Shown: positions 17,117 to 27,090 of the stretch, in pieces
How the letters are laid out: the number at the start of each line of letters is the position of its first letter
Numbering within the stretch: the first letter of the stretch is position 1
Assembly (NCBI GenBank): GCA_030835305.1
Contig: JAURPJ010000010.1
Span: 1 to 64,000, forward strand
From: Verrucomicrobiota bacterium
GTDB taxonomy: Bacteria; Verrucomicrobiota; Verrucomicrobiia; Verrucomicrobiales; Akkermansiaceae
Length of the DNA: 64,000 nt
Direction of reading: 5' to 3'
Position numbers and translations under genes: made by a program
Notes under the pieces: generated by a model
What the model was told of the DNA's origin: nothing
The model's input: only the letters and a program-made list of their open reading frames with translations
Database searches by the model: none

Positions 17117-19558
17117 TTAGGGGAGAAATCGGAATTCGTTGGAGTTGAGGAGCGCCCACCGGAGGTCGGCCATGCCTTCGGCGGAGTTATTGACGATGGT
17201 GCGGGCGTCGGCCTTTTCTTCGGCGGTGGGAAGGCGGGTTAGAATTTCCTGGTAGGCCCAATCGATGGCGAGGTTTTGATCTTTTTTGAGGAGACGGTGG
17301 ATTGGCTCGAGGGTTCCAACGCGGGAGGCTTCGTGGGTCATGCGACCATTGAGCATCAGAAGCTGCTGGCGAAGCGAAGAGGCGTCGTCGCGGAACTCAC
17401 CGAGGCCGGTGCGAGCAGGTTGGCCAAAGACTCGCAAAAAGTGAGCGGGTGGAGCTGGAGTCGCCATGCGCATGGCGCTATCGAAACGAGGGTTGTCATC
17501 GACCGTTTCGGTGACGGTTTCGGTTTTGAAATTCATGACTCGGCGCTCTTGTTCTTCGCGCATTGCCGCCATTTCCCGGGCTTTGATGGCCTCATCAGAT
17601 TCCATACGCATGGTGGCGAGTTCGGCTTGTTCCCTAGAGTTAAGAACGGAGTTGAAATCGATCTTCAGGGAAGACTCAAGATCGTAGCCATCGTCTCGCA
17701 TCGGCTTCTTTTCGGCCATCATGACGGGCTGGGGCTCATCGGTTTCAATAATGGTGTATTCACCCGTCGGGACGCGGATCTCGCGAGTGACTTCCTTGCT
17801 GTTGGCTCCCTTGGGCCACTTGAAATCTTCGAGATGACCGGCAATGACGATGCTGTCGTAGAGAACCTCGCTGATCATTCTACGGGTGGGCGCGGCGGCG
17901 AAGTTCAATTCGCTTTTCTCCCGGATTTCGATGTCGGTCTCTGCCGGGAGAGCTGAGCGCCGATAAACATCAGAGAGGGTGATGATACGCACGAGGGTTC
18001 GGAAGTTGTAACCACTAGCGATAAATTCCTGAGCGAGAAAATCCAGGGTGGAGGGGTGATGGAGACCGCTGTAGTCGGAGAAGTTATCAAGCGGTTCGAC
18101 GAATCCGTGGCCAACCAATTCAGCCCAGACCCGATTGACAAACGCGCGGGCAAAGTAGTCATTTCGCGGGTCGGTGATGAGATCGGCCAGTTGGGTCCGG
18201 AGCTCGCTGGAGCGATAGATGTCGCCATGAACGTTGAGCTTACGGCTTTCCTCCTTGGCTTCCTCCAGAACCGGGTCGCCAGGCTTACCAAGGTCTGGCT
18301 CAACTGAGTCAAGGAGGGCGTCTAGGGATGCTGCTTCGTCTTCTCCGGAATTCCTTTCGGCTCGGGCGAGTCGGACGGCTTCAAATCGCTTGATATGCGG
18401 GGGTGTGGTCCCAGGGTCGGACATTTGGAAGGGGAACTTTGGCTTGACTGGCCTGCGTTTGTCAGGCGCGGCTTTGTCCTCGGGCGGCCAAAGAACCATC
18501 ATTTCATCCCCCTCGGTGGTGTAAACTGCCCCTCCTTGGCGTCGGCTCTGCATCTTTTTGGTTTTGCCGAAGAATGCGGCAAGGTCGTAGAAATGCTTTT
18601 GTTCCCAGTCGTCAAAGGGGTGGTCGTGGCACATGGCACAGCCAATCCTGACACCCAGGAAGATTTGGGAGGTGGCAGCTGCCAGTTCCATAGGAGCGGC
18701 ATCGTCGCCGAGGATGTAGCCGACGGCTGGGTTCGAATTGACACGACCGGAGGCGCTGATGAGTTCACGAACGAGGTCGTCGTAGGGTTTGCCTTGATCA
18801 AGGGATCCGTGGATGTAGGCTAAGAGCTGGTTGCCGCCGGTTACGTTGGAGCGGATGCGTAACATGTCGGCCATGAAAATGGTCCAGCGATCGGCGAAGC
18901 GATGGTTGGAGGAGAGCTTCTCGATGAGTCTCGCTCGGCGATCTTCGCCCCAATTTTGGTATTCCCGAATCTCCTTCATTGTAGGGATACGTCCAATCAA
19001 GTCGATAGTGGCTCGCCTGAGGAATGCATCGTCGCCAATGGTTTTGGTGGTGATCACTCCTGTTTCGGCATTTTCACGACGTAAGAGGTCGTCGAGCATG
19101 ACTGCTGCCTCGGCATTGTTGGCGGGAGTCTTCGTTGGAACGGTGACCCGCCTGGGTTTTTCTGGTTTACGCTCGGTTAAAGTGACTCCTTTGGGCCACT
19201 TGGCACCGGCTTCGACCCAGGCATCGAGGATCGCGACCTCTTCCCCTGAGAGAGCCTGCCCTTCGTCGGGCATCACTCCTTCGTCGATGGGGCGGAGGTG
19301 GATTCGAACAAGGAGCTCACTTTCGTCAGGTTTGCCGGGAACAACGGCATCAGCGGTATCTCCGCCTTCCATAAGTCCCTCATAAGTGTCGATTCTAAGT
19401 CCTCCCTTGACTTTCGATTCGGTGTGACAGCGGACGCAATTGGCCTCGAGAATAGGCTGAACTTCCGTCTTGAAATTGGGAGTAGCTGCAAAAGTTGGTA
19501 AAGCTAAAGTACCTGCGATAGCGACCAATGAAAGGGTGATATATTGGGATTTCTTCAA
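17117..19558 (-). CDS. PSD1 cytochrome-c domain protein (DUF1549/DUF1553), first gene of the operon
   Basis: An 813-residue exported protein. A signal peptide (ITLSLVAIAGTLALPTFA) precedes one covalent haem-binding site, CVRCH at residues 41-45, in a planctomycete-type cytochrome c domain. Next come DUF1549 at about 160-370 (RATIDLIGRIPTMKEIREY, later CAMCHDHPFDDW, a second CxxCH) and DUF1553 at about 450-780 (FARAFVNRVWAELVGHGFVE, ending LRWALLNSNEFRFLP). Cys/His sites imply redox chemistry in the periplasm. The start is TTG at 19558, and no in-frame ATG fits the signal peptide. There is no Shine-Dalgarno sequence. It heads the ten-gene run, so its promoter should lie in 19559-19700. Confidence 0.88.
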   Translation of the reverse strand: MKKSQYITLSLVAIAGTLALPTFAATPNFKTEVQPILEANCVRCHTESKVKGGLRIDTYEGLMEGGDTADAVVPGKPDESELLVRIHLRPIDEGVMPDEGQALSGEEVAILDAWVEAGAKWPKGVTLTERKPEKPRRVTVPTKTPANNAEAAVMLDDLLRRENAETGVITTKTIGDDAFLRRATIDLIGRIPTMKEIREYQNWGEDRRARLIEKLSSNHRFADRWTIFMADMLRIRSNVTGGNQLLAYIHGSLDQGKPYDDLVRELISASGRVNSNPAVGYILGDDAAPMELAAATSQIFLGVRIGCAMCHDHPFDDWEQKHFYDLAAFFGKTKKMQSRRQGGAVYTTEGDEMMVLWPPEDKAAPDKRRPVKPKFPFQMSDPGTTPPHIKRFEAVRLARAERNSGEDEAASLDALLDSVEPDLGKPGDPVLEEAKEESRKLNVHGDIYRSSELRTQLADLITDPRNDYFARAFVNRVWAELVGHGFVEPLDNFSDYSGLHHPSTLDFLAQEFIASGYNFRTLVRIITLSDVYRRSALPAETDIEIREKSELNFAAAPTRRMISEVLYDSIVIAGHLEDFKWPKGANSKEVTREIRVPTGEYTIIETDEPQPVMMAEKKPMRDDGYDLESSLKIDFNSVLNSREQAELATMRMESDEAIKAREMAAMREEQERRVMNFKTETVTETVDDNPRFDSAMRMATPAPPAHFLRVFGQPARTGLGEFRDDASSLRQQLLMLNGRMTHEASRVGTLEPIHRLLKKDQNLAIDWAYQEILTRLPTAEEKADARTIVNNSAEGMADLRWALLNSNEFRFLP

Positions 19559-20635
19559 GCTGGAGAGAGGGTATACGGATTGGGATTAACCGTATTCAAC
19601 AGTTACATCTGGAGCTAAGCAAAAATTTCATTTTACTGTAGTTGAATTTAAACATTTTCCATGATGTTATCAACCATTCTTCTACTGATTTGTCCTTTCG
19701 ACTTTTTGAGTAAACTTTCCAATTCTGTACGATCGTGGGTGTCTCCTTTTCGAATTGCGTGGCCGATCGGCCCATCGACCCACTCTCTTCCTAATCCTAT
19801 GAAAATCCGACTCCTGCCAATCTGAGTGATTTTAATCACAACTGTTTTCGTTGCCGGATCTTGAGGCGCCAGGTGGAAAAAGTCGAAGAAGCTCGCAGAA
19901 AAAACTAGCGCAAGACGCAGGTTGAGTTCTTGGCAGGAATCGAAAAAGCAGCGTGGAAAAGAAGTGAGTCGCGACCGGAACAGGATTCTATGAGAGTCGG
20001 ATTGCGGGAGAAACGGTGAATTCTGAGCTTGAGGGGATTATGTTGACAGAGATTGATGAGGTTGTCAGTTAAGCAGGACTTGAATGGCAGCATCTCGAAG
20101 ATTTGGCTGTGGATTCGAATGGGGAAGGGAACCGACTGAAGCTGGAGAAGACCCTCTTTCCGAGTCAAAATACAGATGGGGGACTGGTCTTGATACCAAT
20201 CAATGGTTCAGGTTGTTGAGGAAGTGGTGACGCTGGTAATCCTAAGGAATGATCGCGCAACGGAATTTGTTCATCTCAAAGATCATAGGGAAAGTGGAAT
20301 CGAGCAGAAAAACGTTCTGAGTGGATACCTTGAGTCGGATGGATTTAGTGGTTACGAGGTGAACCTGAATGCCGCAAGTCACTTCTTCATAGGCCACCTG
20401 CCTCCGGGAGTTCAAGTTTTCGAAACAAGTCTTCGGGTGCAACATGCAGGCAAGTATAAAACGGGGATCGCGGAGGTCCGGTGTATATATCGCCGCAATT
20501 CGCTGCGCGCAGAGCGAGCGTGGAGGTGTCCGCCAAATAGATCCTCTCCGGAGTTGCTTCCTATCCAATGCTACACGAACACGGTAAAACCACCTCTTCA
20601 GGAGAGACGAGAGGGACTCTCCTCAGTCCAGTTTG
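19559..20635. other. Gene-poor stretch of about 1.08 kb with possible transposase relic
   Basis: No convincing intact gene. On the minus strand a frame is open from about 20036 down to 19648 but has only a GTG at 19839 as a start (63 residues, unrecognised). On the plus strand an open frame at 20203-20655 contains GYLESDGFSGYE, which resembles the G-Y-L-x-[TS]-D-G-[YF]-x-G-Y motif of IS66-family transposases, but the flanking sequence does not continue the match in one frame. The whole is best read as decayed DNA plus the promoter region of the operon that starts at 19558. It is the longest non-degenerate-looking gap in an otherwise packed window. Confidence 0.45.
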
Positions 20636-22129
20636 CTAGGCAAGGAGATCCTTGATAACGTGCCCGTGGATGTCGGTGAGGCGGAAATCTCGACCTTGGT
20701 ATCGATAGGTGAGTTTTCGGTGGTCGATCCCCAGTAGATGCAGAATCGTGGCATTGAGGTCGTGAATGTGCACGCTGCCCGGGGTCCAGTGATCTTTGGT
20801 GGGCTGGGGGAAGATCGGGTCGCCGTCGGCGTCGGCGATGTTGTAGCCGAAGTCGTCACTGCGGCCATAGGTAATCCCTGGCTTTACGCCGCCTCCTGCC
20901 ATCCAGGTCGTGAAACAGCGGGGGTGGTGGTCCCGCCCATAATTCTTTTCCGTGAGTTTGCCCTGACAGTAAGCGGTCCGGCCAAATTCTCCGCCCCAGA
21001 CGACGAGGGTGTCCTCGAGCATGCCTCGTTCCTTCAGGTCGGTGATGAGCGCGGCGCAAGCCTGATCAATATCCTTGCACTGTGACTCGTGTTCTTTAGG
21101 GAGATTGTTATGGGCGTCCCAGCCACGATGGAAGATTTGAATATTACGAACGCCGCGCTCGGCGAGGCGGCGGGCGTTGAGGCAACAAGCGGCAAAGGTC
21201 CCTGCCTGCCGAGCTTCTTCGCCGTAGAGTTTAAAAGTCGATTCCTTTTCGTTGGAGAGATCCATCAACTCGGGGACCGAGCTCTGCATGCGGTAGGCCA
21301 TCTCATGTTGTTTGATACGGGCGAGAATCTCGGGATCCCCAAATCGATCGTGCTGACTCTCGTTGAGAGCAGCGAGGGTGTCGAGCTGGACCCGGCGATC
21401 GCTTCGGGAAACACCCTTTGGGTTGTGCAGGTAAAGCACGGGATCTCCCTGACTTCGAAGGAGAACACCTTGATGTTCCGACGGGAGAAAGCCCGGCCCC
21501 CAAAGACGGCTAAAGAGGCTTTGCTCTCCGAAATTGGTCTTGGCGTGCATAACGACGTAACCGGGCAGGTCATCATTCATACGTCCTAAGCCATAGCTAA
21601 GCCATGACCCAAAACTGGGGCGTCCGGGGATTTGGCTCCCGGTTTGAATGTAGGTGACAGCCGGATCATGGTTAATCGCTTCTGTAAAAGTGCTCTTGAT
21701 GACGCATAGCTCCTTGGCCACCTTGGCGGTGTGTGGGAGGAGTTCACTGACCCAGACCCCCTGATCGTTGTTGTCGTATTTTTTAAACTCATATTTCGAC
21801 GGGCAAACCGGGAGATTTTTTTGTCCGGCAGTCATTCCAGTGATGCGTTGGCCGTCGCGGATGTGTTCGGGGAGATCCTTGCCGAACATTTCTTTCATCT
21901 TCGGCTTGTAGTCCCACATGTCATGTTGACTGGGGCCACCGCTCATGAAGAGATAGATGACGCGTTTCGCCTTGGCGGGATGGTGCAACCCCTGGGGGTT
22001 GTCGGGTGTTTGAGCCAAAAGATCCGCGCCCAGCAATTGTGCCATTGTGGCAGTTCCCAGCCCGAGAGCACTTCGCCCGAAGAGTTGGCGGCGGGACATG
22101 TTTAGATCAAATTCGCGTGCTGAGTTCAT
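20636..22129 (-). CDS. DUF1501 family protein (Tat-exported), second copy
   Basis: A 497-residue protein from the ATG at 22129 ([20 protein letters not shown]). The frame is open further upstream, but that part overlaps the preceding gene and looks random. A twin-arginine-type signal ([18 protein letters not shown]) is followed by DUF1501 landmarks: [95 protein letters not shown] and the C-terminal [20 protein letters not shown]. That last block and the larger size make it the long subtype, whereas the operon copy at 15817 is shorter. It lies 20 bases downstream of its PSD1 partner. Confidence 0.9.
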   Translation of the reverse strand: MNSAREFDLNMSRRQLFGRSALGLGTATMAQLLGADLLAQTPDNPQGLHHPAKAKRVIYLFMSGGPSQHDMWDYKPKMKEMFGKDLPEHIRDGQRITGMTAGQKNLPVCPSKYEFKKYDNNDQGVWVSELLPHTAKVAKELCVIKSTFTEAINHDPAVTYIQTGSQIPGRPSFGSWLSYGLGRMNDDLPGYVVMHAKTNFGEQSLFSRLWGPGFLPSEHQGVLLRSQGDPVLYLHNPKGVSRSDRRVQLDTLAALNESQHDRFGDPEILARIKQHEMAYRMQSSVPELMDLSNEKESTFKLYGEEARQAGTFAACCLNARRLAERGVRNIQIFHRGWDAHNNLPKEHESQCKDIDQACAALITDLKERGMLEDTLVVWGGEFGRTAYCQGKLTEKNYGRDHHPRCFTTWMAGGGVKPGITYGRSDDFGYNIADADGDPIFPQPTKDHWTPGSVHIHDLNATILHLLGIDHRKLTYRYQGRDFRLTDIHGHVIKDLLA

Positions 22130-22149
22130 AGAAACAATGGGTTGGGAAA

Positions 22150-24405
22150 TTAGAAGAGGGCGAGGGCAATATCGCTGGCGAGGACGGTGGTAATGACCTG
22201 GGTCCAGGCCGCAAGCTCGTTGGGATTGAGGTCCGGATTTGCAGGCGAATCTCCGATGGTGAGAAGCGCTTTCGCTTTCTCGGGAGCTGCGGCGTAGCGA
22301 CTGTTCATCGTGTCGAGAAGAGCGAGGCATGCCTTGCCTTCTCGTGGAAGCGCCTGACGACAGGCAAGCAATTTGTAGAGAAGGTCCAACCGGGCCTTGT
22401 TATCCGGAGAGGACTTCACAAGTCGCTCGGCAAGTTTACGGGCCATTTCGATTCGTTGGGTTTCGTTGAGGAGAGCGAGCGACTGCAATGCGGTGCTCGT
22501 TCGTGATCTTTTTACGCAGCTGGATTCCCGGTTTGGAGCATCGAATAGAGTCATCATGGGGTGAGGGCTCGTCCGCTTCCAATAGACGTAGAGGCTGCGA
22601 CGATAGAGCCGTTCTCCTTTATCCCGCACATAGTCTTTTGTGTTGCTGGCAGGGTGCATGAGGGCTTTCCAGAGCCCTGCCGGTTGGTAGGGTTTAACGC
22701 CTTCGCCGCCCATGGTCGGGTCAAGGAGTCCACTCGACCACAGGCCGATGTCGCGGATGACTTCGGCGTCGAGCCTGAAGCTTGGACCGCGCGCGTAGAG
22801 CCGGTTGTCGGGGTCCTCCAAATCCGTGAGGAATCGTGAACTCTGTTTGAAGGTCTGACTTGTCACCATAAGACGGAGAATGTGTTTCAAATCCCAGCCT
22901 TTTTCCCGGAACTCGACGGCCAACCAGTCGAGAAGCTCCGGGTGAGTTGCCTGTTCCCCCTGGAGACCGAAATCTTCAGGGGTGCGAACCAAACCGTGCC
23001 CGAAAATCCTTTGCCACATGCGGTTTACCAATACCCTGGTGACAAGAGGATGCTTGTCTGCCGTAAGCCACTGAGCAAGACCCAGGCGATTGCGCGGGGC
23101 GTTTTCAGGGAAGCTCCCCATAACGATGGGAACGTCTGGCTTAAGCGCTTCGCCAATCGGGCTGTGATACTCGCCTCGTTGCAGGACTCTGGTGACTCTC
23201 GATTTAGGGAGTTCCCGGGCGATCAGCGTTGTGGTCGTAAATGACTCCATCACCTCCTCTTCGTTGCCATCAAGAGACGCCAGGGATTCCCATTCTTTTG
23301 GGTTCGCGGGAGCCTTCATGGCCGGGCCATGATCGTATTTATTGCCATCGAGGGGACTTTCTGCCGTGCTGTTGAAGAAGGCGAGGAGGCTGAAATACTC
23401 CTGATGAGTGATCGGGTCGTATTTATGGGTGTGACATCGTGCGCACGACATCGTCATGCCGAGCATCACGGTGCCGAGAGTCTCGGTGCGATCGAAATTA
23501 TTTTTGGCCTGAAATTCTGCCGGGATCGCGCCGCCTTCGGAGGTGGTGGGATTCATTCGCACGTAGCCGGTGGCGATCTTTTGGGTGATCGTAGAATTGG
23601 GCAGAAGATCACCGGCAAGCTGCCAGGTGACGAAATCATCGATGGGGAGATTTTCATTGAAGGCTCGAACCACCCAATCCCGGTAGGGATAGATGCCCCG
23701 TTTATTATCAAGGTGAAGACCGTGGGTGTCACCGTAACGGATGGCGTCGAGCCAGTAACGAGCCTGATGTTCTCCGTATTGTGGCGATGCGAGGAGCCTG
23801 TCGACGAATTGCTCGTAGGCCTTCTGCGACTTGTCTGCGAGGAACTGCTCGAGAAGGACTGGCTCCGGAGGGAGTCCAGTTAAGACTAGGGCCGCGCGAC
23901 GGGCAAGGACATCCCGCGAGGCCTCCTCAGCAAAGGAAACGGGCGGGTTTTGGGCTTTCAGTCCTTTCTCAATATAGAAATCGATCACTTCATTTTTGGG
24001 AGCCTTCAACCCCTTGATTGGAGGGACAAAGGCCCAATGGGAAGCATACTCGCCGCCTTGTTTCACCCATCGGGTTAGAATGTCTTTTTCCGCTTCCGTC
24101 AATGGCTTGCCATGGTCCTCCGGGGGCATCGGATCGTCTTCATCGTGAATCCGAAAAATGAGTTCACTGTCCTCTAGATTGTCGGGATCGATCGAGCGGA
24201 TTCCTTTGCGATTCCGGGTGGCAGCCTCGTAGCTATCGAGCCGCAGATCCTTAGCTTTCCTGGTGTCAGGGCCATGGCAGGCAAAGCATTTGTCGGAGAG
24301 AATGGGGAGGACTTCGCGGGCGAAATCAACCTTTTCCTCACCGTGGAGAAAAGTGATGAAAAACATGCCGGCGAGAGCAGCCTTAAGTGTGCGTTGCAAA
24401 ACCAT
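22150..24405 (-). CDS. PSD1 cytochrome-c domain protein (DUF1549/DUF1553), second copy
   Basis: A 751-residue exported protein. A signal peptide ([16 protein letters not shown]) precedes a planctomycete-type cytochrome c domain with haem motif CFACH at residues 40-44 and the family phrase [21 protein letters not shown]1549 spans about 135-340, including [20 protein letters not shown] and a second CxxCH (CARCH near residue 320, followed by [13 protein letters not shown]). DUF1553 covers the rest ([39 protein letters not shown]). ATG start; the only upstream sequence is the pseudogene zone, so the pair 24405-20636 is its own transcription unit. It resembles the copy at 17117 in plan but not closely in sequence. 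Confidence 0.9.
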   Translation of the reverse strand: MVLQRTLKAALAGMFFITFLHGEEKVDFAREVLPILSDKCFACHGPDTRKAKDLRLDSYEAATRNRKGIRSIDPDNLEDSELIFRIHDEDDPMPPEDHGKPLTEAEKDILTRWVKQGGEYASHWAFVPPIKGLKAPKNEVIDFYIEKGLKAQNPPVSFAEEASRDVLARRAALVLTGLPPEPVLLEQFLADKSQKAYEQFVDRLLASPQYGEHQARYWLDAIRYGDTHGLHLDNKRGIYPYRDWVVRAFNENLPIDDFVTWQLAGDLLPNSTITQKIATGYVRMNPTTSEGGAIPAEFQAKNNFDRTETLGTVMLGMTMSCARCHTHKYDPITHQEYFSLLAFFNSTAESPLDGNKYDHGPAMKAPANPKEWESLASLDGNEEEVMESFTTTTLIARELPKSRVTRVLQRGEYHSPIGEALKPDVPIVMGSFPENAPRNRLGLAQWLTADKHPLVTRVLVNRMWQRIFGHGLVRTPEDFGLQGEQATHPELLDWLAVEFREKGWDLKHILRLMVTSQTFKQSSRFLTDLEDPDNRLYARGPSFRLDAEVIRDIGLWSSGLLDPTMGGEGVKPYQPAGLWKALMHPASNTKDYVRDKGERLYRRSLYVYWKRTSPHPMMTLFDAPNRESSCVKRSRTSTALQSLALLNETQRIEMARKLAERLVKSSPDNKARLDLLYKLLACRQALPREGKACLALLDTMNSRYAAAPEKAKALLTIGDSPANPDLNPNELAAWTQVITTVLASDIALALF

Positions 24406-24554
24406 AACGTGTTTGGATGGATAATCTACGTTGGACGATTCGTCGATCCATCAGGTCACTTTTGTGAGTTTGCCAAATGCGGCTTGAGCTTGTCGTTTTT
24501 ACGAGTTTCCGAGAATGTCGGGAAGATCTTGTCGCGAGTAACTCTTCCACCCCC

Positions 24555-25380
24555 CCACTGATTCCAGTCTGGGCGATGTTGACGTTGATGTTTCGTCCAA
24601 TGTCTTCCGACTGCTGCTTTCCCGCGCCGGCAGCAAGATTGCCGATCGATTGGCGGGCCCCAAGACGACTTTGGCGGGACTGCTAATCGTCGGCCTGCTG
24701 GTCTGTTTCAGCTTGGCCCGAGGCATTCGCTCGGTCACGGCGAAGGATGTCCTGGGGAAGACAACTCCCAAGAGCACGAGAGCGTAACTTATCGGCTGGG
24801 CTGCTTCGGCCAGTGGCAACATTGCGGTAGTAGCTGCCGCTTTTCTGATCTTTGTGAACGGAGAGAGATCGACGACCAGCTATACGATCTATCTCGGAAT
24901 TGCGGCTGCAATATCGTGGCGCGCGGCCCTCTTTCACTTTGGGATTTCGGAAACTGAGGGCAAGGTTAAAAAAAAGGCTCAGTGTCGGCTTGCTCAAGCA
25001 GTTTAAATTCCTCAAGACGGATTCAGATCTTCGAGATATCCTGATTGTATGGGCACTTGCGATTGGTTCGGGGCTTTCCGCGGCTCTCACCTCCGATTTG
25101 GCGAAAGTGGGCGGACAGTTCAAGTCGCGCTTTGCTGAGAGGAGCAATCCCTTGGGTGTCCCTGCTTTTGCTTTTCGTGGTGGTTTTTACCATTTGGGTC
25201 GATGGAAACCTTGTGAATCGCATTTTTCCCAGCGGTCCTCTTGCTGATTGGAGTCATTTTGATTATTGCCGGTTTTCTTACCGGATTGGCCTCCTTAATT
25301 TCGATGCTCGTCGCTCTTGGGATCTTTGGGTGATCAGCAGCGCTTGGAACTCTATACTGTCACCTATTTTCATCGGTTAG
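24555..25380 (+). pseudogene. Decayed MFS transporter gene
   Basis: The plus strand encodes recognisable but broken major-facilitator sequence. LLLSRAGSKIADRLAG is followed by LLIVGLLVCFSLARGIRSV and the intracellular-loop motif KDVLGKTTPKSTRA. An in-frame TAA comes next, and the same frame continues LIGWAASASGNIAVVAAAF, the expected next helix. Later KFLKTDSDLRDILIVWALA and AIGSGLSAALTSDLAK are in another frame, followed by a hydrophobic run LLIGVILIIAGFLTGLASLI in a third. At least one internal stop and two frame changes, with no full-length start, show that the gene is dead. Boundaries are approximate. Confidence 0.65.
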
Positions 25381-25542
25381 CGAGGCTTGGTCACCTTTCG
25401 GAGGCTCCGCCGATTCTGGAATCGAAAAGACCCGCGCAGCGGGTTTATCGGAGATGAAGGAAAAAACACGCGATCGTAGCACAGCTAGTTTTTTGCGAAA
25501 GACCACCAGGAAGGCAAAGTGAATGCAAAGCCAAGCAAGCTA

Positions 25543-26684
25543 GGCTAGAAAACCTTTAACTTGAGCTTGTTGGCTTGGGCTACGGCAGCGTTTTTGCCGA
25601 TGATTGCCATTTTCCTTTTACCTGATAACTGAAGGCTGGACGAAGTTCCAGATAGCGGTCCTTGTAGACCGTCTTTAGGAGGCTCAAATCTTCGTTGAGA
25701 ATTTTGGCGACATGTTTTCCCATTTGCATCACCGCCAGCGCGAGACCCGGGACACTCTTGCCGTCGCGGTCAACAAGACTCACTAGATCGCCGGCGCAAA
25801 AGACGCGGGGGTGATTGGGGACTGTGAGGGGAGGCTCCACCTCGAAACGACCGCCTCGGTCGCGAGGGTGGTCAATACACCCGGTGAGCGGTGAGGCGGC
25901 CACCCCCGCGGCTCACATCAAGGTTTCGGTCTCTTTCTCGCGGCCATCATCGAGGTGTAAATAGTGCTCTTTGACGTTGTCGACTCTTGCCTCCAGAATA
26001 ATTTCAGTACCACGAGTTTTCAGACGTTTTCTTGTGTATTCGGAGTGATCTTCGGTAACAGGCTTTAGCAGGCGATCACCGGATTGATTAAAGTGATCAG
26101 GAAATCATTCACCTCGATTTGGTAGTCTAACTTGAGGGCACGTCGTACGAGGTCGGCAAAAGCCCCGGCGAATTCCACCCCGATCGGACCACCGCACAAG
26201 ATTGTAACGGTCATGGGGATCTTCTTTTGCGCGGGGTTGGAAGTCCGCTAGGCCCTTCCCATAGCATGGAGAACCTTTTACCGGATATTATGGGAATCTT
26301 GGAGCGTTTTGAGCCCGAAGGTGTGTTAGACCCACCCGCCCTAAACAAAATAGGAAGTCCCCGCGCCGGTGGCTAGAACAAGACTGTCGTATGAATAGTG
26401 ACCATTTTCAGTGATCACAGCTTTCCGGCCGTTATCAATTTGAGTCACCTTGTTGAGAAGAACAGAGACATCCGGGGAATCGTCAATGATAGCCCGGAGC
26501 GAGCGGGCAATTTCAACCGCCGAGAGTGAAGCGGTTGCCACTTGACATTGGAGAGGCTGGAAAGGTGGTGGTTTTCCGGTCAATCAGGGTGACTTCAAAG
26601 TTGTCATCGTTGGCTGGGGATTTGGCGCAGTTGAGCCCTGCGAATCCTCCCCCCAACAATGGCGACACGATGTGGTGCTTTCAT
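25543..26684 (-). pseudogene. Decayed type II NADH dehydrogenase (NDH-2-like FAD oxidoreductase)
   Basis: From an ATG at 26684 the minus strand reads MKAPHRVAIVGG, then shifts frame to GFAGLNCAK (together the Rossmann G-G-G-F-A-G-L motif). It shifts again to FQPLQCQVATASLSAVEIAR and YDSLVLATGAGTSYF, as in NDH-2, and then stops. Further down, ILCGGPIGVEFAGAFADLV is the second dinucleotide-binding site. RVFCAGDLVSLVDRDGKSVP gives the FAD-binding CAGD motif, and FSYQVKGK shifts frame into MAIIGKNAAVAQANKLKLK. At least four frame breaks and a missing C-terminal membrane anchor indicate a pseudogene. A functional ancestor would have fed NADH electrons to quinone. Confidence 0.75.
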
Positions 26685-26783
26685 GGGTGCAAGATAGTGA
26701 GTAATGGGCATTTCGCCGTGCCCAATTTAAGCGTGCGAAGTGTTTCGCTTGCGGGGGTGTGGATCCGCTGTCAATGTGACGTT

Positions 26784-27071
26784 ATGAATTCGAGTATTAA
26801 CCTGATCCGGCTCTGGATCCTGACGTCCGTTCTCGGGGCGTCGGCGTCCTGTGCTGACGACCCCCCAATGTTTTTTCCGTTCAAAGTAACGATCGGGGAG
26901 CAGGAGGCTAAAATGAAATACCCCGGTGATTTGTTTGCCGTCATTGAGAGGCCGTCAAAGCCCGCGGATTTCCTCAAGATCGACAAGGAGGCTGAGTTTC
27001 TGATAGCGAATCCCCAGGGGGGACTTAAACAGATCAGTGACATTATCAAGCTCTTGAAAGGTAACTCCTAG
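26784..27071 (+). CDS. Small exported protein of unknown function
   Basis: A 95-residue protein, MNSSINLIRLWILTSVLGAS..., with an N-terminal hydrophobic segment ending near ASASCADD, a plausible signal peptide; the Cys is not in a strict lipobox. The mature part, with FPFKVTIGEQEAKMKYPGDL and EFLIANPQGGLKQISDIIKL, has no motif I recognise. An open frame continues upstream of this ATG but overlaps the decayed NADH dehydrogenase in antisense, so it is not taken as coding. The stop lies 27 bases before the likely recJ start, and the two may be cotranscribed. Confidence 0.55.
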   Translation: MNSSINLIRLWILTSVLGASASCADDPPMFFPFKVTIGEQEAKMKYPGDLFAVIERPSKPADFLKIDKEAEFLIANPQGGLKQISDIIKLLKGNS

Positions 27072-27090
27072 CAAGCCTTGAGTCAGGAGG

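Noticed and set aside
22130-22330. Upstream extension of the second DUF1501 protein
   Set aside because: It overlaps the end of the PSD1 gene in another frame, is Arg/His/Pro-rich and separates the Tat signal from the N-terminus.
26526-26783. Upstream extension of the small exported protein
   Set aside because: It lies antisense to the NADH dehydrogenase relic, while the signal peptide begins at 26784.
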